Below are positions 43,615-52,592 of a DNA stretch of 64,000 bases, in pieces. The translations under genes were made by a program, and so were the position numbers. The notes beneath the pieces are model-generated. The model had not been told where the DNA came from, ran no database searches, and was given only the letters and a program-made list of their open reading frames with translations. Where the stretch lies: NCBI GenBank assembly GCA_003512955.1, contig DOTG01000044.1:1-64000 (forward strand). The letters run 5' to 3'. Every line of letters begins with the position of its first letter. The first letter of the stretch is position 1. Source of the stretch: Marinilabiliales bacterium. GTDB lineage: Bacteria > Bacteroidota > Bacteroidia > Bacteroidales > SZUA-534.

Positions 43615-45816
43615 CTAATACGCTTTATCGAGACGTTCGGCCTTTAACACTCCTTTTATTTTACTGATATTGGCTAAAAGGACATCGAGCTGATTGGCAT
43701 TGTTCACAAATACAGAAATAAATCCCTGAAAAATACCATCTTTGGTATTTATGGCCAATGAACGCATGTTCACCTGGTGTTCTTTCGAGATTACCTCGGA
43801 AATGTGATTAATAATCCCGATCTTATCAATACCTGTAACCACAATTTCAGCAATAAACGATGAACTTTTGCTATCGTCGGTCCAACGGGCTTGAACAATC
43901 CGGTATGAATATCTCGAAATCAAATCTTTGGCGTTAGGGCAAGTTTTCCGGTGCACCTGAATCCCCCTATCTACAGTCACAAAACCAAAAATTGGGTCTC
44001 CCGGAATGGGCCGGCAACATTTTGCCAATTTATAGTCAATGTTTAATAAATTTTTATCAATGATTAAATAATTATCGGAAACCGACTTTTGCGGAACATA
44101 TTCAACGGCACTAACCTCCTGGGTTTCGGCAGTCTTTCCTTCGTCTTCCTTTCCAATATTGGTCAGATAATCTTTAATTGTCTGCAAATCAATTTTTTCA
44201 TCGGCAATATCTTGATAAAAATCAAGTGCCCTTTTGTACTTGAAATGGTTGATTATTTTAAGGATCACCTGATCGTTAAAATCCAGTTTGAGTTGTGATG
44301 CTTTCCGTTCCAACATTTCCTTACCCACTTCGGCCTGTTTAAACAGGTTTTCGTTAATTGCCCTGCGGATTCTGGCTTTGGTCCGGTTACTGGCTACAAT
44401 GTTCAACCATTCCAACCTGGGTTTTTGGTTTTTTGAAGTCAGCACTTCAATGGTGTCGCCATTACTGAGTTTGTGTTTAATAGGAACAATCTTTTCATTT
44501 ACCCGGGCTCCCGTACAGGTATTGCCAATATTGCTGTGAATGGAATAGGCAAAATCAAGGACTGTAGCCCCTTCGTGCAATTTTTTGATGTCACCCTGTG
44601 GGGTAAAAATAAAAATCTCGGTGTTTCGTAAAATCTGCTTTTGGTTAGGCAATGCTTCAATGGCTAACGAATCTTTATTTTCCAAAGCATCGCGGATGCT
44701 CCGCAACCATTCGTCGTGCGATTCGGCTTTACCCGCTTCTTTGTATTTCCAATGCGCGGCATCGCCCTTTTCAGCAATATCATCCATTCTGCGGGTGCGG
44801 ATCTGAACCTCGACCCAATGTTTTTCAGGCCCAATAACCGTGGTATGCAACGATTCGTATCCACTGGCACGGGGAGTTGAAATCCAGTCGCGCAAACGGG
44901 TAGGATTTGGGGCATAAATATTTGTTACCAGGCTATAAACATTCCAGCATTCCTCTTTCTCTTTTTCTTTGGGAACCTCGTTCAAGATGACCCGGATGGC
45001 AAACAGATCGAAGATTTCAGAAAGGTCAACATTCTTTTTATAAATTTTTCCATAAATGGAATGTACCGATTTGGGCCGCCCCTTAATTTCATAGTTAAAA
45101 CCCTTTTCATCCAATATCTGCCGGATGGGTTCAGAGAAGCGTTCGATATATTGTTCCCGGGCTTTTTTGGTATCTTTCAGTTTGCGGGCAATGCTAAAGT
45201 AAGCCTCCGAATCTAAATGTCGCAACGAAATATCCTCCAGTTCCGTTTTAATATGGTAAAGCCCTAGGCGGTGGGCAATTGGAGCATATAACAAATTGGT
45301 CTCTTGGGCTATCTTTAACTGCTTTTCGGGTTCAAAATTCCGTATTTTACGGATATTATCCAGCCGATCGGCCAGTTTTAAAAGAATGACGCGGACATCG
45401 GGGCTAATGGTTAACAACAGGGCAATAAAATTTTCACTCTGCAGCGAAAGCTTTTCGGTGTAAAGCGAGCTTATTTTGTTTAACCCAATCAACAACGATA
45501 GAACTTCCGGACCATATTCCTTTTCAATTTCCTGCGAAGTAATCAGGCCATCTTTTAAAACATCGTGTAATAGGCCCGCGATGATGGTAGTTTTACCCAA
45601 ACGTATTTCGTCCACTAAAATTAATGCCACACGTAAGGGATGGAAAATATAAGGTTCACCCGAATGCCTGGTTTTGCCCGTCGATTTTGCATTTGCCAAT
45701 TCATAGGCATTTTTTATTTGTTCAAATTCTTTGGCTTCAAAATGTCTTAAACAACTCTCTTTAAAGACATTATGCAGTTCATTTTCGTTGGTAATATTTG
45801 CCTCCGGGTTATTCAT
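43615..45816 (-). CDS. RelA/SpoT-homologue (p)ppGpp synthetase/hydrolase
   Basis: A 733-residue long RSH enzyme: HD hydrolase domain (about 45-200), synthetase domain (about 225-340), TGS (about 395-455), helical/zinc-finger-like region with CCRPIPGD, and a C-terminal ACT domain (about 655-733). In the hydrolase domain the metal-binding HD is kept, but the catalytic glutamate of the HDxxED motif is Lys (HDVLKDG) and the KLADRLHN motif reads KLADRLDN. The synthetase motif RLRD is of the basic type usual in bifunctional enzymes. It probably sets the stringent response; whether it still degrades (p)ppGpp is open. Confidence 0.93.
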   Translation of the reverse strand: MNNPEANITNENELHNVFKESCLRHFEAKEFEQIKNAYELANAKSTGKTRHSGEPYIFHPLRVALILVDEIRLGKTTIIAGLLHDVLKDGLITSQEIEKEYGPEVLSLLIGLNKISSLYTEKLSLQSENFIALLLTISPDVRVILLKLADRLDNIRKIRNFEPEKQLKIAQETNLLYAPIAHRLGLYHIKTELEDISLRHLDSEAYFSIARKLKDTKKAREQYIERFSEPIRQILDEKGFNYEIKGRPKSVHSIYGKIYKKNVDLSEIFDLFAIRVILNEVPKEKEKEECWNVYSLVTNIYAPNPTRLRDWISTPRASGYESLHTTVIGPEKHWVEVQIRTRRMDDIAEKGDAAHWKYKEAGKAESHDEWLRSIRDALENKDSLAIEALPNQKQILRNTEIFIFTPQGDIKKLHEGATVLDFAYSIHSNIGNTCTGARVNEKIVPIKHKLSNGDTIEVLTSKNQKPRLEWLNIVASNRTKARIRRAINENLFKQAEVGKEMLERKASQLKLDFNDQVILKIINHFKYKRALDFYQDIADEKIDLQTIKDYLTNIGKEDEGKTAETQEVSAVEYVPQKSVSDNYLIIDKNLLNIDYKLAKCCRPIPGDPIFGFVTVDRGIQVHRKTCPNAKDLISRYSYRIVQARWTDDSKSSSFIAEIVVTGIDKIGIINHISEVISKEHQVNMRSLAINTKDGIFQGFISVFVNNANQLDVLLANISKIKGVLKAERLDKAY

Positions 45817-45883
45817 TGCTTATAATTTCAAATCGTAAAAATAAAAAATAGTTTATATTATAAGTAAATAACACCCGCAACTT

Positions 45884-46711
45884 TCAATTTTTAAACACTT
45901 CGAGAATAGCCTGGCTAAATCCGCTCTCGTTGTTTGATGTTACCTGGCGAAATTGTGTTTTCATTTCATTGGGCGCATTACTTACAACAAAACTGTGATG
46001 GGTATGGTTCAATAAATCCCAATCGTTAAAATCATTACCAATGCCAAAGGTGCGCATGTCCGGATTCTTCAAGTGATTACAAATCCATTTCAGTCCATTG
46101 GCTTTTGAAACAGCAGGATGGAAAATTTCCATCCACAAGGTTTTATGATCAATGGGTGAGGTAGTTAGTATAGTTTTCACAAAAGGGAATTGCTGTTTCA
46201 GTTCATAAAATAAATGCGATTGCCCGTTGAGCAAAACAATTAACTGGGTAGCTTCGCTGGGTAAATTTTCAATCACCAAAGGGCTCACAAAATCCTTGTA
46301 ATGATTAACATAACTCAGTAAGTTTTCAGCATTGGGATAAGCGGCATGCAGTAAAATATGATGGTTGTTGGGAATGGGCAAATGAACCGTAAAATTGAGC
46401 CTGTAATTTATTAAAACCCGCACCACCTCTTTTAAATGCCCGGTCTCCATGTGCTGGCAATAAAGAATTTTTTTTGATGGCCAATGCATGATTCCGGCAC
46501 CAGATGAAAAAACGACAAAATCGGCAGGGAAATCTGCTGGCAAAACATGTATCAACGAGAAATGATTCCGCCCGGTAGCTACAACTCGCAGAATATTCTT
46601 CGCACCAAGTTCAACAAGGGTTTGCCAATCGGTGGGGCTAACTTTTTTCTCATCGTTCAAGATAGTTCCATCAAGGTCGAACGCTACCAAATCGACAGGT
46701 TTTATCGACAT
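45884..46711 (-). CDS. HAD-superfamily hydrolase (Cof type)
   Basis: A 275-residue phosphatase with the HAD motifs in place: DLVAFDLDGTILND (nucleophile Asp about 13), the Thr of ATGRN (motif II), a lysine near KANGLKW (motif III), and FGIGNDFNDWDLL (motif IV). The inserted C2-type cap marks the Cof/sugar phosphatase subgroup. The substrate is unknown. It is on the minus strand upstream of the RSH gene, 67 bp from its start. Confidence 0.9.
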   Translation of the reverse strand: MSIKPVDLVAFDLDGTILNDEKKVSPTDWQTLVELGAKNILRVVATGRNHFSLIHVLPADFPADFVVFSSGAGIMHWPSKKILYCQHMETGHLKEVVRVLINYRLNFTVHLPIPNNHHILLHAAYPNAENLLSYVNHYKDFVSPLVIENLPSEATQLIVLLNGQSHLFYELKQQFPFVKTILTTSPIDHKTLWMEIFHPAVSKANGLKWICNHLKNPDMRTFGIGNDFNDWDLLNHTHHSFVVSNAPNEMKTQFRQVTSNNESGFSQAILEVFKN

Positions 46712-46801
46712 AAAATTTCATGTTTATGAAACTCAAGGTAAAAAAATCTCGCTAAAGAAAGGTTTTATTCAACCAATATTTTCAGGCAAAAAAGAATATT
46801 T

Positions 46802-46809
46802 TACCTTTG
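46802..46809 (+). promoter_or_regulatory. Candidate -7 promoter element
   Basis: TACCTTTG matches the Bacteroidota -7 consensus, 31 bp before the ATG at 46840 of the lipoprotein gene. It also makes clear that the in-frame TTG at 46807 is not the translation start. Confidence 0.55.
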
Positions 46810-46839
46810 GATGATTTCAAAAAAATAAACTACACAACA

Positions 46840-48234
46840 ATGAACCTATTTCCATTGAAACGATTACTCATTCTATTGCTTTCGATCGTGATGCTGATCG
46901 GTTGTGCATCGAAACGGTATGCCAAAAAAGGTGCTGAATTTGAAAAAGCGGGTTTGTATGAAAAGGCTGCTGAGATGTATTATATTTCGGTTACAAAAAA
47001 CAAAAAAAACCTTGAAGCCCAAGTGGGATTGAGAAAAACAGGGCAGATTACCCTAGACAACAAACTGGAAGCATTTATGGGGCACTACAATGCCGATGAT
47101 ATTAAAGATGCGGTTTATATATACCTGGAACTGAACACGTTTTACGAAAAGGTTAAAACTACAGGCATCGACCTGAGCTTTCCGAGAAGTTATGCCGACC
47201 ATTATCAGGAAGTTAAAACCCTTTACCTTGATGCCAGGTACCAGGATGCCTACTTGTTGCTCGAACAGGAAAAGTTTTCCGAGTCGGAGGCCATCCTTAA
47301 TGAAATACTGACCCTTGAACCCGGCTTTAAAGATGCTCAGGAACTCAAGAACACAGCCCACTTTGAACCCATTTACCGCAAAGCAAAAGAACTGCTCGAT
47401 ATTCAGAAATACCGATCTTCGTATCTGAAGTTTCAGGAGATTTTAAAAAAACAGGCCAACTACAAAGATGCCCGGGAACTTTCGGAATTGGCGCTAACAA
47501 ACGCGTTGATTACTATCGCGGTGGTCGATTTCTCGAACACTACCAAACAAAAAGGGATTGAAACGATGTTGCAAAGCTGTATCGAAAAAAACATCTCAAC
47601 CTTAAAAACACCCTTCATCAAACTGGTTGACCGCGAAAATATCAAAGATATTACCCAAGAGCAACTATTAACCTTAGAAGGAAAAGTTGACGGCAACATT
47701 CAGGCTAAAGCCGGGAAAATGCTTGGCGTAAAAGCCCTGCTCACCGGACAGGTGAATTACTATGGTGCCACCACTGGCGAACTGGAAAAAACAGAGAAAA
47801 AAGGATATGTAAAAAAGGTGATAAAGGTGAAAACCAAAGAGGGAGAAAAAGATTCGACCCTTTACGAAAAAACCAGATATTTTGAATACAAACAGGAAAA
47901 TTCGGTTACCTGTCACTTTCAGTACAAATTAATTTCCACCGAAACTGGTGAGGTTTTGGTAACCGATGCCATTTCGCATGAAACTTCCGACGAAGTGCAT
48001 TATGCCGCCTACGATGGAGACCGCGATAACTTGATTCCCGGATATTGGGAAAGCAAAGATAAAAAGTCGTCACTTGATGTAATTAATGATTCGGCAAGTG
48101 ATAAACGCAAGTTGAAGGAATTATTGGAAGAACGCCGGCAGTTAAAATCGCTGGATGCCATGTCTATTGATGTGCAGCAAGTAATAGCTAATAAAGTAGG
48201 TTTAAAAATTGAACAGTATGATCCGGAACGCTAG
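46840..48234 (+). CDS. CsgG-like lipoprotein
   Basis: A lipoprotein of about 464 residues (lipobox SIVMLIGC, Cys about 22). The N-terminal third has TPR-like helical repeats (FEKAGLYEKAAEMYYISV; DARYQDAYLLLEQEKFSESEAI). From about 225 on it resembles the CsgG/curli-assembly domain: TIAVVDFSNTTKQKGIETMLQSCI, then LVDRENI, LEGKVDG, KMLGVKALLTGQV. CsgG forms a nine-fold outer-membrane pore for curli; related lipoproteins have less certain roles. The gene overlaps the next one by 17 bp. The ATG at 46840 is preferred because the signal peptide starts there. Confidence 0.75.
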   Translation: MNLFPLKRLLILLLSIVMLIGCASKRYAKKGAEFEKAGLYEKAAEMYYISVTKNKKNLEAQVGLRKTGQITLDNKLEAFMGHYNADDIKDAVYIYLELNTFYEKVKTTGIDLSFPRSYADHYQEVKTLYLDARYQDAYLLLEQEKFSESEAILNEILTLEPGFKDAQELKNTAHFEPIYRKAKELLDIQKYRSSYLKFQEILKKQANYKDARELSELALTNALITIAVVDFSNTTKQKGIETMLQSCIEKNISTLKTPFIKLVDRENIKDITQEQLLTLEGKVDGNIQAKAGKMLGVKALLTGQVNYYGATTGELEKTEKKGYVKKVIKVKTKEGEKDSTLYEKTRYFEYKQENSVTCHFQYKLISTETGEVLVTDAISHETSDEVHYAAYDGDRDNLIPGYWESKDKKSSLDVINDSASDKRKLKELLEERRQLKSLDAMSIDVQQVIANKVGLKIEQYDPER

Positions 48235-49579
48235 TATTTTGGTTTTGTTTTTTCTGTTGGGCTGTGGAACCAGCAAAAAAAACACCCAGTTGCAGTTATT
48301 GCCCGATTGGGTTCAAAAAAAACCTGTTTCGGAATCCTATTATATTGGTATCGGGTCGGCATTAAAAAATGGTTCGGCAGATGATTATCAAGGGCAGGCA
48401 AAAAAAAATGCACTGGCCGATTTATCAAGCGAAATTACCGTTACAATAGCATCACGCAGCGTGCTGCACCAGTTTGAAAGCTTGCTGGGATATTCCGAGG
48501 AATTTATGGCAACCACCAAAACAGAATCGAACGAGAATCTGGAAGGATATGAACTGATGCAGACCTTTGAAAACGAAACACATTTCTACATCTGGTACCG
48601 GCTATCGAAAGCCGGCTTCCGGCAAATTAAAGAACAGCGCAAACAGGCATCGGTAACCAAAGGCGTTGATTTTTATGACAAGGCACAGACTGCCCGCTCA
48701 AATAATCAATATTACGAAGCAATTGTGAATTACATCAAAGGGTTGGAGGCCATCAAACCCTATTTTTCGGAATCGCTTGAAATAAACTATCAGGAAAAAA
48801 ACATATTCTTAGGAAATGAGTTGTTCACCGGATTGCTCTCGGTGGTTGGCGATATTAAAATTGTCCCAAATAAAACGGAAATTGCCGTGAAAAATGGGGC
48901 ACCGATTACCGCACAGGAATTGGGATTCCGGTGTTTGAACGGAAAAAACCAACCCCTTTCCGGGATACCTGTTGTTTTTAGCCTCCAGCAGCGCCCATTG
49001 CCTAACAACACGGCAGAATCGAACCCCGAAGGCGCTATGAGTTATTCATTGCATCAGGTATCGAGCCTGAAAGAGACAGAATTCTTTGTAGCTACCGTCG
49101 ATTTGGTGAACAAAGCCTCACAGATTACCCCCGACCCGGTTTTCCGGAAGATGTTGCGAAAAATTGATCCTCCCAAAGGGCAAATTGCCCTTCGGATTTT
49201 CAATCCATCTTTTTTTGTGATAACCAATGAAAAGAATCTGGACAAAAACCTGGAACCAAAGATTATGGATGCCAAGTTGAAAAATATGCTTGCGCAACAG
49301 GGATTCCCAGTGGTTTTAAAAATGGAACTGGCCGATTACCGGTTGGAACTGCAGGCCAATACCTCGGAACTGAAAAAAGAGGGGCGCATACACTACGCCG
49401 GGTTGCAAGGTGAAGTCAAAGTCTTCAATGCCCAGGAACAATTGGTATTCATCAAATCCTTTGAAAACATCCGTGGGACACAACTTGGATACCCGGAGGC
49501 CGGGCTCGATGCTTATCAAAACTTATCGGATTATCTTTCGAAAAATTTAACTCCAAAACTGAAAGAATTGGTTCAATAA
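48218..49579 (+). CDS. LPP20-like lipoprotein
   Basis: A 453-residue lipoprotein (lipobox VLFFLLGC). After the anchor comes an LPP20/FlgT-like domain: LPDWVQKKPVSESYYIGIGSA, the helix QAKKNALADLSSEITVTI, then a Tyr-rich strand block. A TPR-like helical part (about 155-190) and a long C-terminal region of unknown fold follow. LPP20-type and CsgG-type lipoproteins often occur together in the outer membrane, and here they overlap by 17 bp, which suggests a joint complex. Confidence 0.72.
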   Translation: MIRNASILVLFFLLGCGTSKKNTQLQLLPDWVQKKPVSESYYIGIGSALKNGSADDYQGQAKKNALADLSSEITVTIASRSVLHQFESLLGYSEEFMATTKTESNENLEGYELMQTFENETHFYIWYRLSKAGFRQIKEQRKQASVTKGVDFYDKAQTARSNNQYYEAIVNYIKGLEAIKPYFSESLEINYQEKNIFLGNELFTGLLSVVGDIKIVPNKTEIAVKNGAPITAQELGFRCLNGKNQPLSGIPVVFSLQQRPLPNNTAESNPEGAMSYSLHQVSSLKETEFFVATVDLVNKASQITPDPVFRKMLRKIDPPKGQIALRIFNPSFFVITNEKNLDKNLEPKIMDAKLKNMLAQQGFPVVLKMELADYRLELQANTSELKKEGRIHYAGLQGEVKVFNAQEQLVFIKSFENIRGTQLGYPEAGLDAYQNLSDYLSKNLTPKLKELVQ

Positions 49580-49705
49580 AGTTGAAAGGCTGTTCACATC
49601 GCCCTTTTAATTGTTAATAAGTTCAAAAAATCTGTTAATTTCTTGTTGGTAATTCGTTAGGCACAGCAGGCGAATAGCCATATTTTTGAAAAAAAATAAA
49701 CGGCA

Positions 49706-49933
49706 ATGGTAGATACTCAACAATACAGGGCTTTAAAAAGGAGACACAAGCACCAGATCTTATTGAACGATTATGAAATAGATGCATTCAATCGGTATTG
49801 CAAAAAGTATAAAATCCAGAACAAATCGCAGGTAATAAGGGAAGCGCTCTTCACAAAGGTATTGAAGAGTTTCAGCGATGATTACCCAACATTGTTCGAT
49901 GCCAAAGAACTGGCTCAGTTAGAACGGAGGTAA
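49706..49933 (+). CDS. Small ribbon-helix-helix-like protein
   Basis: A 75-residue basic protein. After a short basic start (KRRHKHQILLNDYEIDAF) comes a helix-turn-helix of the ribbon-helix-helix type (YCKKYKIQNKSQVIREALF), then an acidic tail. It looks like a small DNA-binding regulator; the fold call is tentative. It stands alone, 126 bp after the lipoprotein pair and just before the tRNA-derived repeats. Confidence 0.55.
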   Translation: MVDTQQYRALKRRHKHQILLNDYEIDAFNRYCKKYKIQNKSQVIREALFTKVLKSFSDDYPTLFDAKELAQLERR

Positions 49934-50135
49934 AAACCGTTTTCTTTCAGCATACTTATCTTAGAATATTCAATGGAAATTACCCCGAACGGGCAGCTTT
50001 TCATTTTTTGGCCGCAAAACTACACGGGCTTCTTCTTCCGGTCGTTCATCACCAGATTTTAATATTTGTACATAAAAAGTAAAAGCAATAGGTTTTGCGG
50101 AAATCCCTCTTTTCCTTTTGCAATTAATGCGTACG
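49934..50135. other. Intergenic stretch before the tRNA-derived repeats
   Basis: About 200 bases with no convincing gene. It runs from the small RHH-like gene to the first 153-bp repeat. With the repeats it makes up a gene-free stretch of about 550 bp before the tRNA gene. Confidence 0.5.
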
Positions 50136-50441
50136 GAACAAAAAAAGCCTCCCGTTTCCGAGAAGCTTTTTCTTGCGGAGAGGGCGGGATTATTCATACT
50201 CCTTTCGTCGTATTCATGAGATCGCTCCGCTAAGTTCGAACCCGCGCGGGCTCTCATCCCTCTTTCCTGATTTTAATTGATCTTTTTTGAACAAAAAAAG
50301 CCTCCCGTTTCCGAGAAGCTTTTTCTTGTGGAGAGGGCGGGATTATTCATACTCCTTTCGTCGTATTCATGAGATCGCTCCGCTAAGTTCGAACCCGCGC
50401 GGGCTCTCATCCCTCCTTCCTGATTTTAATTGATTTTTTTT
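50136..50441 (-). repeat. Two 153-bp tandem repeats derived from the tRNA-Ser 3' region
   Basis: Copies at 50136-50288 and 50289-50441 differ by only a few bases. A third, partial copy (50442-50497) is the true 3' end and terminator of the tRNA gene at 50482-50568. On the minus strand each copy reads GCGGGTTCGAA, a 45-nt insert, then TCCCGCCCTCTCCG and the tRNA terminator. So the T-loop is interrupted between TTCGAA and T while the flanking T-stem and acceptor strand are kept. The 5' two thirds of the tRNA is absent. Each copy carries its own terminator hairpin. Confidence 0.85.
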
Positions 50442-50445
50442 GAAC

Positions 50446-50474
50446 AAAAAAAGCCTCCCGTTTCCGAGAAGCTT
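50446..50474 (-). terminator. Terminator of tRNA-Ser
   Basis: Stem AAGCCTCCCG (50451-50460)/CGAGAAGCTT (50465-50474) closed by a 4-nt loop, ten pairs with two G-T wobbles. On the minus strand a seven-base T run follows (A446-A452 on plus). The hairpin recurs in both 153-bp repeats. Confidence 0.85.
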
Positions 50475-50480
50475 TTTCTT

Positions 50481-50568
<88 letters not shown>

Positions 50569-50637
50569 GTGCAGGCAAAGATACACATTTCGCCAAAGTA
50601 ATGATGCCTGTGGTAAATTTCTTTTAAAAACCTGAAA

Positions 50638-51315
50638 TTAACACCCTCCGGCTGCCTTTTTCTTTTTAGGCTTTTTAGCCACCTCAGGCATAGTGCCCGC
50701 CGATGAAGCCGGAGTTGATTGAGCTTCGAGTGTGCCTCCCCCAAGTGCCCCATTCATGGCCTTGCGAAAATCATACTTGGCAAACTCATCGTTTGGTGCG
50801 GTTTGATCGGGGCGCTGCGGGTTTAAAATGGTTTCGGCCCAATAATTCAATCCTCCCTGTAGCACGTAATTGTTTTTAAATCCCCGTTGGGTGCAGATAA
50901 TCCATGCCTGGTTTGACTGAACGGTTCCATTCGAATAAAAAACATTGGTCCGCACATCCTGATCCAAGGTTTCCAGCCATTCATCGGAAAGTAAATCCGA
51001 TATCGGGATGTTTAAGGCACCCGGCAAATGATACGTCTCAAATTCATCTTTCGGACGGACATCGATCAACTGGATGGATGGATCTTTCTGAATAATTAAA
51101 TCAGCTATCTGATCGGCTGTAAAATATTGCGCGCCATCGGTAATTTCACCAACCACCTCTTCAATGGTCAATTTGTAAGGTTTAGTGGTATTCTCAGGCA
51201 CTGCGGCAATTACCAAAGCTAATGGAATTAAAGCCATAGCCAATAATACGCGGGGTTTTATATTTTGCAGATGCTTGATGTTCTGCAAATGTTTACTGTC
51301 TTTAAATCGGTTCAT
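50638..51315 (-). CDS. Rhodanese-like protein without catalytic cysteine, C-terminal GGC
   Basis: A 225-residue protein anchored or exported by an N-terminal hydrophobic segment (about 22-39). A rhodanese domain spans about 60-165: IQLIDVRPKDEFETYHLPGALNIP, then VFYSNGTVQSNQAW where active rhodaneses have Cys at the serine, and GFKNNYVLQGGLNYW. A low-complexity tail runs to KKPKKKKAAGGC, ending in a lone cysteine. It is 46 bp after a YeeE/YedE gene, as the last protein gene of the sulfur operon. It probably handles sulfane sulfur without the classic transferase cysteine (inference). Confidence 0.85.
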   Translation of the reverse strand: MNRFKDSKHLQNIKHLQNIKPRVLLAMALIPLALVIAAVPENTTKPYKLTIEEVVGEITDGAQYFTADQIADLIIQKDPSIQLIDVRPKDEFETYHLPGALNIPISDLLSDEWLETLDQDVRTNVFYSNGTVQSNQAWIICTQRGFKNNYVLQGGLNYWAETILNPQRPDQTAPNDEFAKYDFRKAMNGALGGGTLEAQSTPASSAGTMPEVAKKPKKKKAAGGC

Positions 51316-51361
51316 GATCTGTAAATTTTAAATTGAAATTTGAGATTTGCGGTTTTCAATT

Positions 51362-51952
51362 CTAGTATTCTTCCCTGGGAAATTTCTGTTCGGCCCACTC
51401 ACCTACCCAGAACATAGCCAAAGCCATTAAAACGATGAGTAAAGCCAAGATACCTTGTGAAATCCCCAATACTTCGTTTAACTTTGGAAACCCGGCAAAA
51501 CCTGCTTTATAAAAATCTTCCCACAAAGGGTAGCCCTCACCAAAGATAAAAATGCCAAGAAACAATCCTCCTACAAAGACTAAAGCATCAATTTTACCGA
51601 TGGCTGCACCACAAACGCTGGTGCCAGGGCAAAATCCACCTATAATGAACCCTGCACCCATAATAACTCCGCCAGAAATGGCCGAATGCCAAAAAGTAGG
51701 ATTCACGTACACCAAACTCAAATCAACCCAACCAAAAAGGCTGAAGAAAAGCAGGCCAAGCATGGCGGTAATAGCGGCGGTAAAAAATACTTTTAATACA
51801 ACGGTATCGTAACCGTAAAACACGCCGGCCAGTTTACGGCTCGATGAAAAGCCACTGGATTCAAGCACAAACCCGAATCCGATACCAATTAAAAAGGCCA
51901 GAAAAAAATTGGTGTTCGATGATATGATTTCATTTACTGATAAAGGTCCCAT
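51362..51952 (-). CDS. YeeE/YedE-family (TsuA-like) membrane protein, half 2
   Basis: A 196-residue membrane protein with about five helices and the family motif GGFCPGTSVCGAAIG, whose cysteine takes part in thiosulfate handling in TsuA. The N-terminal half has GFVLESSGFSSSRKL, another conserved piece. In many bacteria one protein carries two such halves; here they are separate genes (with 52003-52518). It probably imports thiosulfate or a related sulfur compound for the reductase operon. Confidence 0.85.
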   Translation of the reverse strand: MGPLSVNEIISSNTNFFLAFLIGIGFGFVLESSGFSSSRKLAGVFYGYDTVVLKVFFTAAITAMLGLLFFSLFGWVDLSLVYVNPTFWHSAISGGVIMGAGFIIGGFCPGTSVCGAAIGKIDALVFVGGLFLGIFIFGEGYPLWEDFYKAGFAGFPKLNEVLGISQGILALLIVLMALAMFWVGEWAEQKFPREEY

Positions 51953-52002
51953 TTTAATTTCTTAATTAAAGATTAATTACTCATTGTTAATTGTCCGTTG
52001 AA

Positions 52003-52518
52003 TTAAATCCAATTCTTACGGAAAAAATAGGCCAAAGCATAACCAGTTCCAAAGATAGCTGCCATGGTCACAATTCCGCCCAGCGAAAGCACGGCCATCC
52101 CGCTCAATGCAGAACCGCTGGTACATCCACGACCTAATTGTGAACCAAAGCCAAACAAAACACCTCCGGCTAAAGCAAAAATCAACCTGCGTTTCGAAGT
52201 AATTTTAGGTGAATGTTCCACTTTGAATTTTAACCGTCCGGCCAAAGCACCTGAAATAAATGCGCCTACCACCACACCTAGTACCTGAAATACCAGCCAC
52301 GATTTCATCACACCTTCAGGGTGTTCATGAATGTTTTCTTTATAAAAAGTAGCATTTCCAGCATGAGCAGGTGCCACCATGTTGACCGATGAAACCACCA
52401 TACTCTTGAATGCGCCACTGGCACCCAATCCACGCCCGGAAATAAAATTGGCTGATAATAAAACCAGACCCAATAGTACGCCTCCCAAATAAGGATTTAA
52501 ATATTTGTTTTGCTTCAT
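52003..52518 (-). CDS. YeeE/YedE-family (TsuA-like) membrane protein, half 1
   Basis: A 171-residue membrane protein with four to five helices. The motif FGSQLGRGCTSGSALSG holds the conserved cysteine of the family. The early ISGRGLGASGAFKS resembles the matching N-terminal part. It pairs with the gene 50 bp downstream to make a two-subunit version of the YeeE/YedE transporter. It lies 74 bp after the NrfD-type subunit gene. Confidence 0.85.
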   Translation of the reverse strand: MKQNKYLNPYLGGVLLGLVLLSANFISGRGLGASGAFKSMVVSSVNMVAPAHAGNATFYKENIHEHPEGVMKSWLVFQVLGVVVGAFISGALAGRLKFKVEHSPKITSKRRLIFALAGGVLFGFGSQLGRGCTSGSALSGMAVLSLGGIVTMAAIFGTGYALAYFFRKNWI

Positions 52519-52592
52519 AGTTGTTTATTTTTATATATCTTAATTTCTAATCTTAAAATTCAAATCTTGTGTCTCTTATCTCAAAGCCTCCA

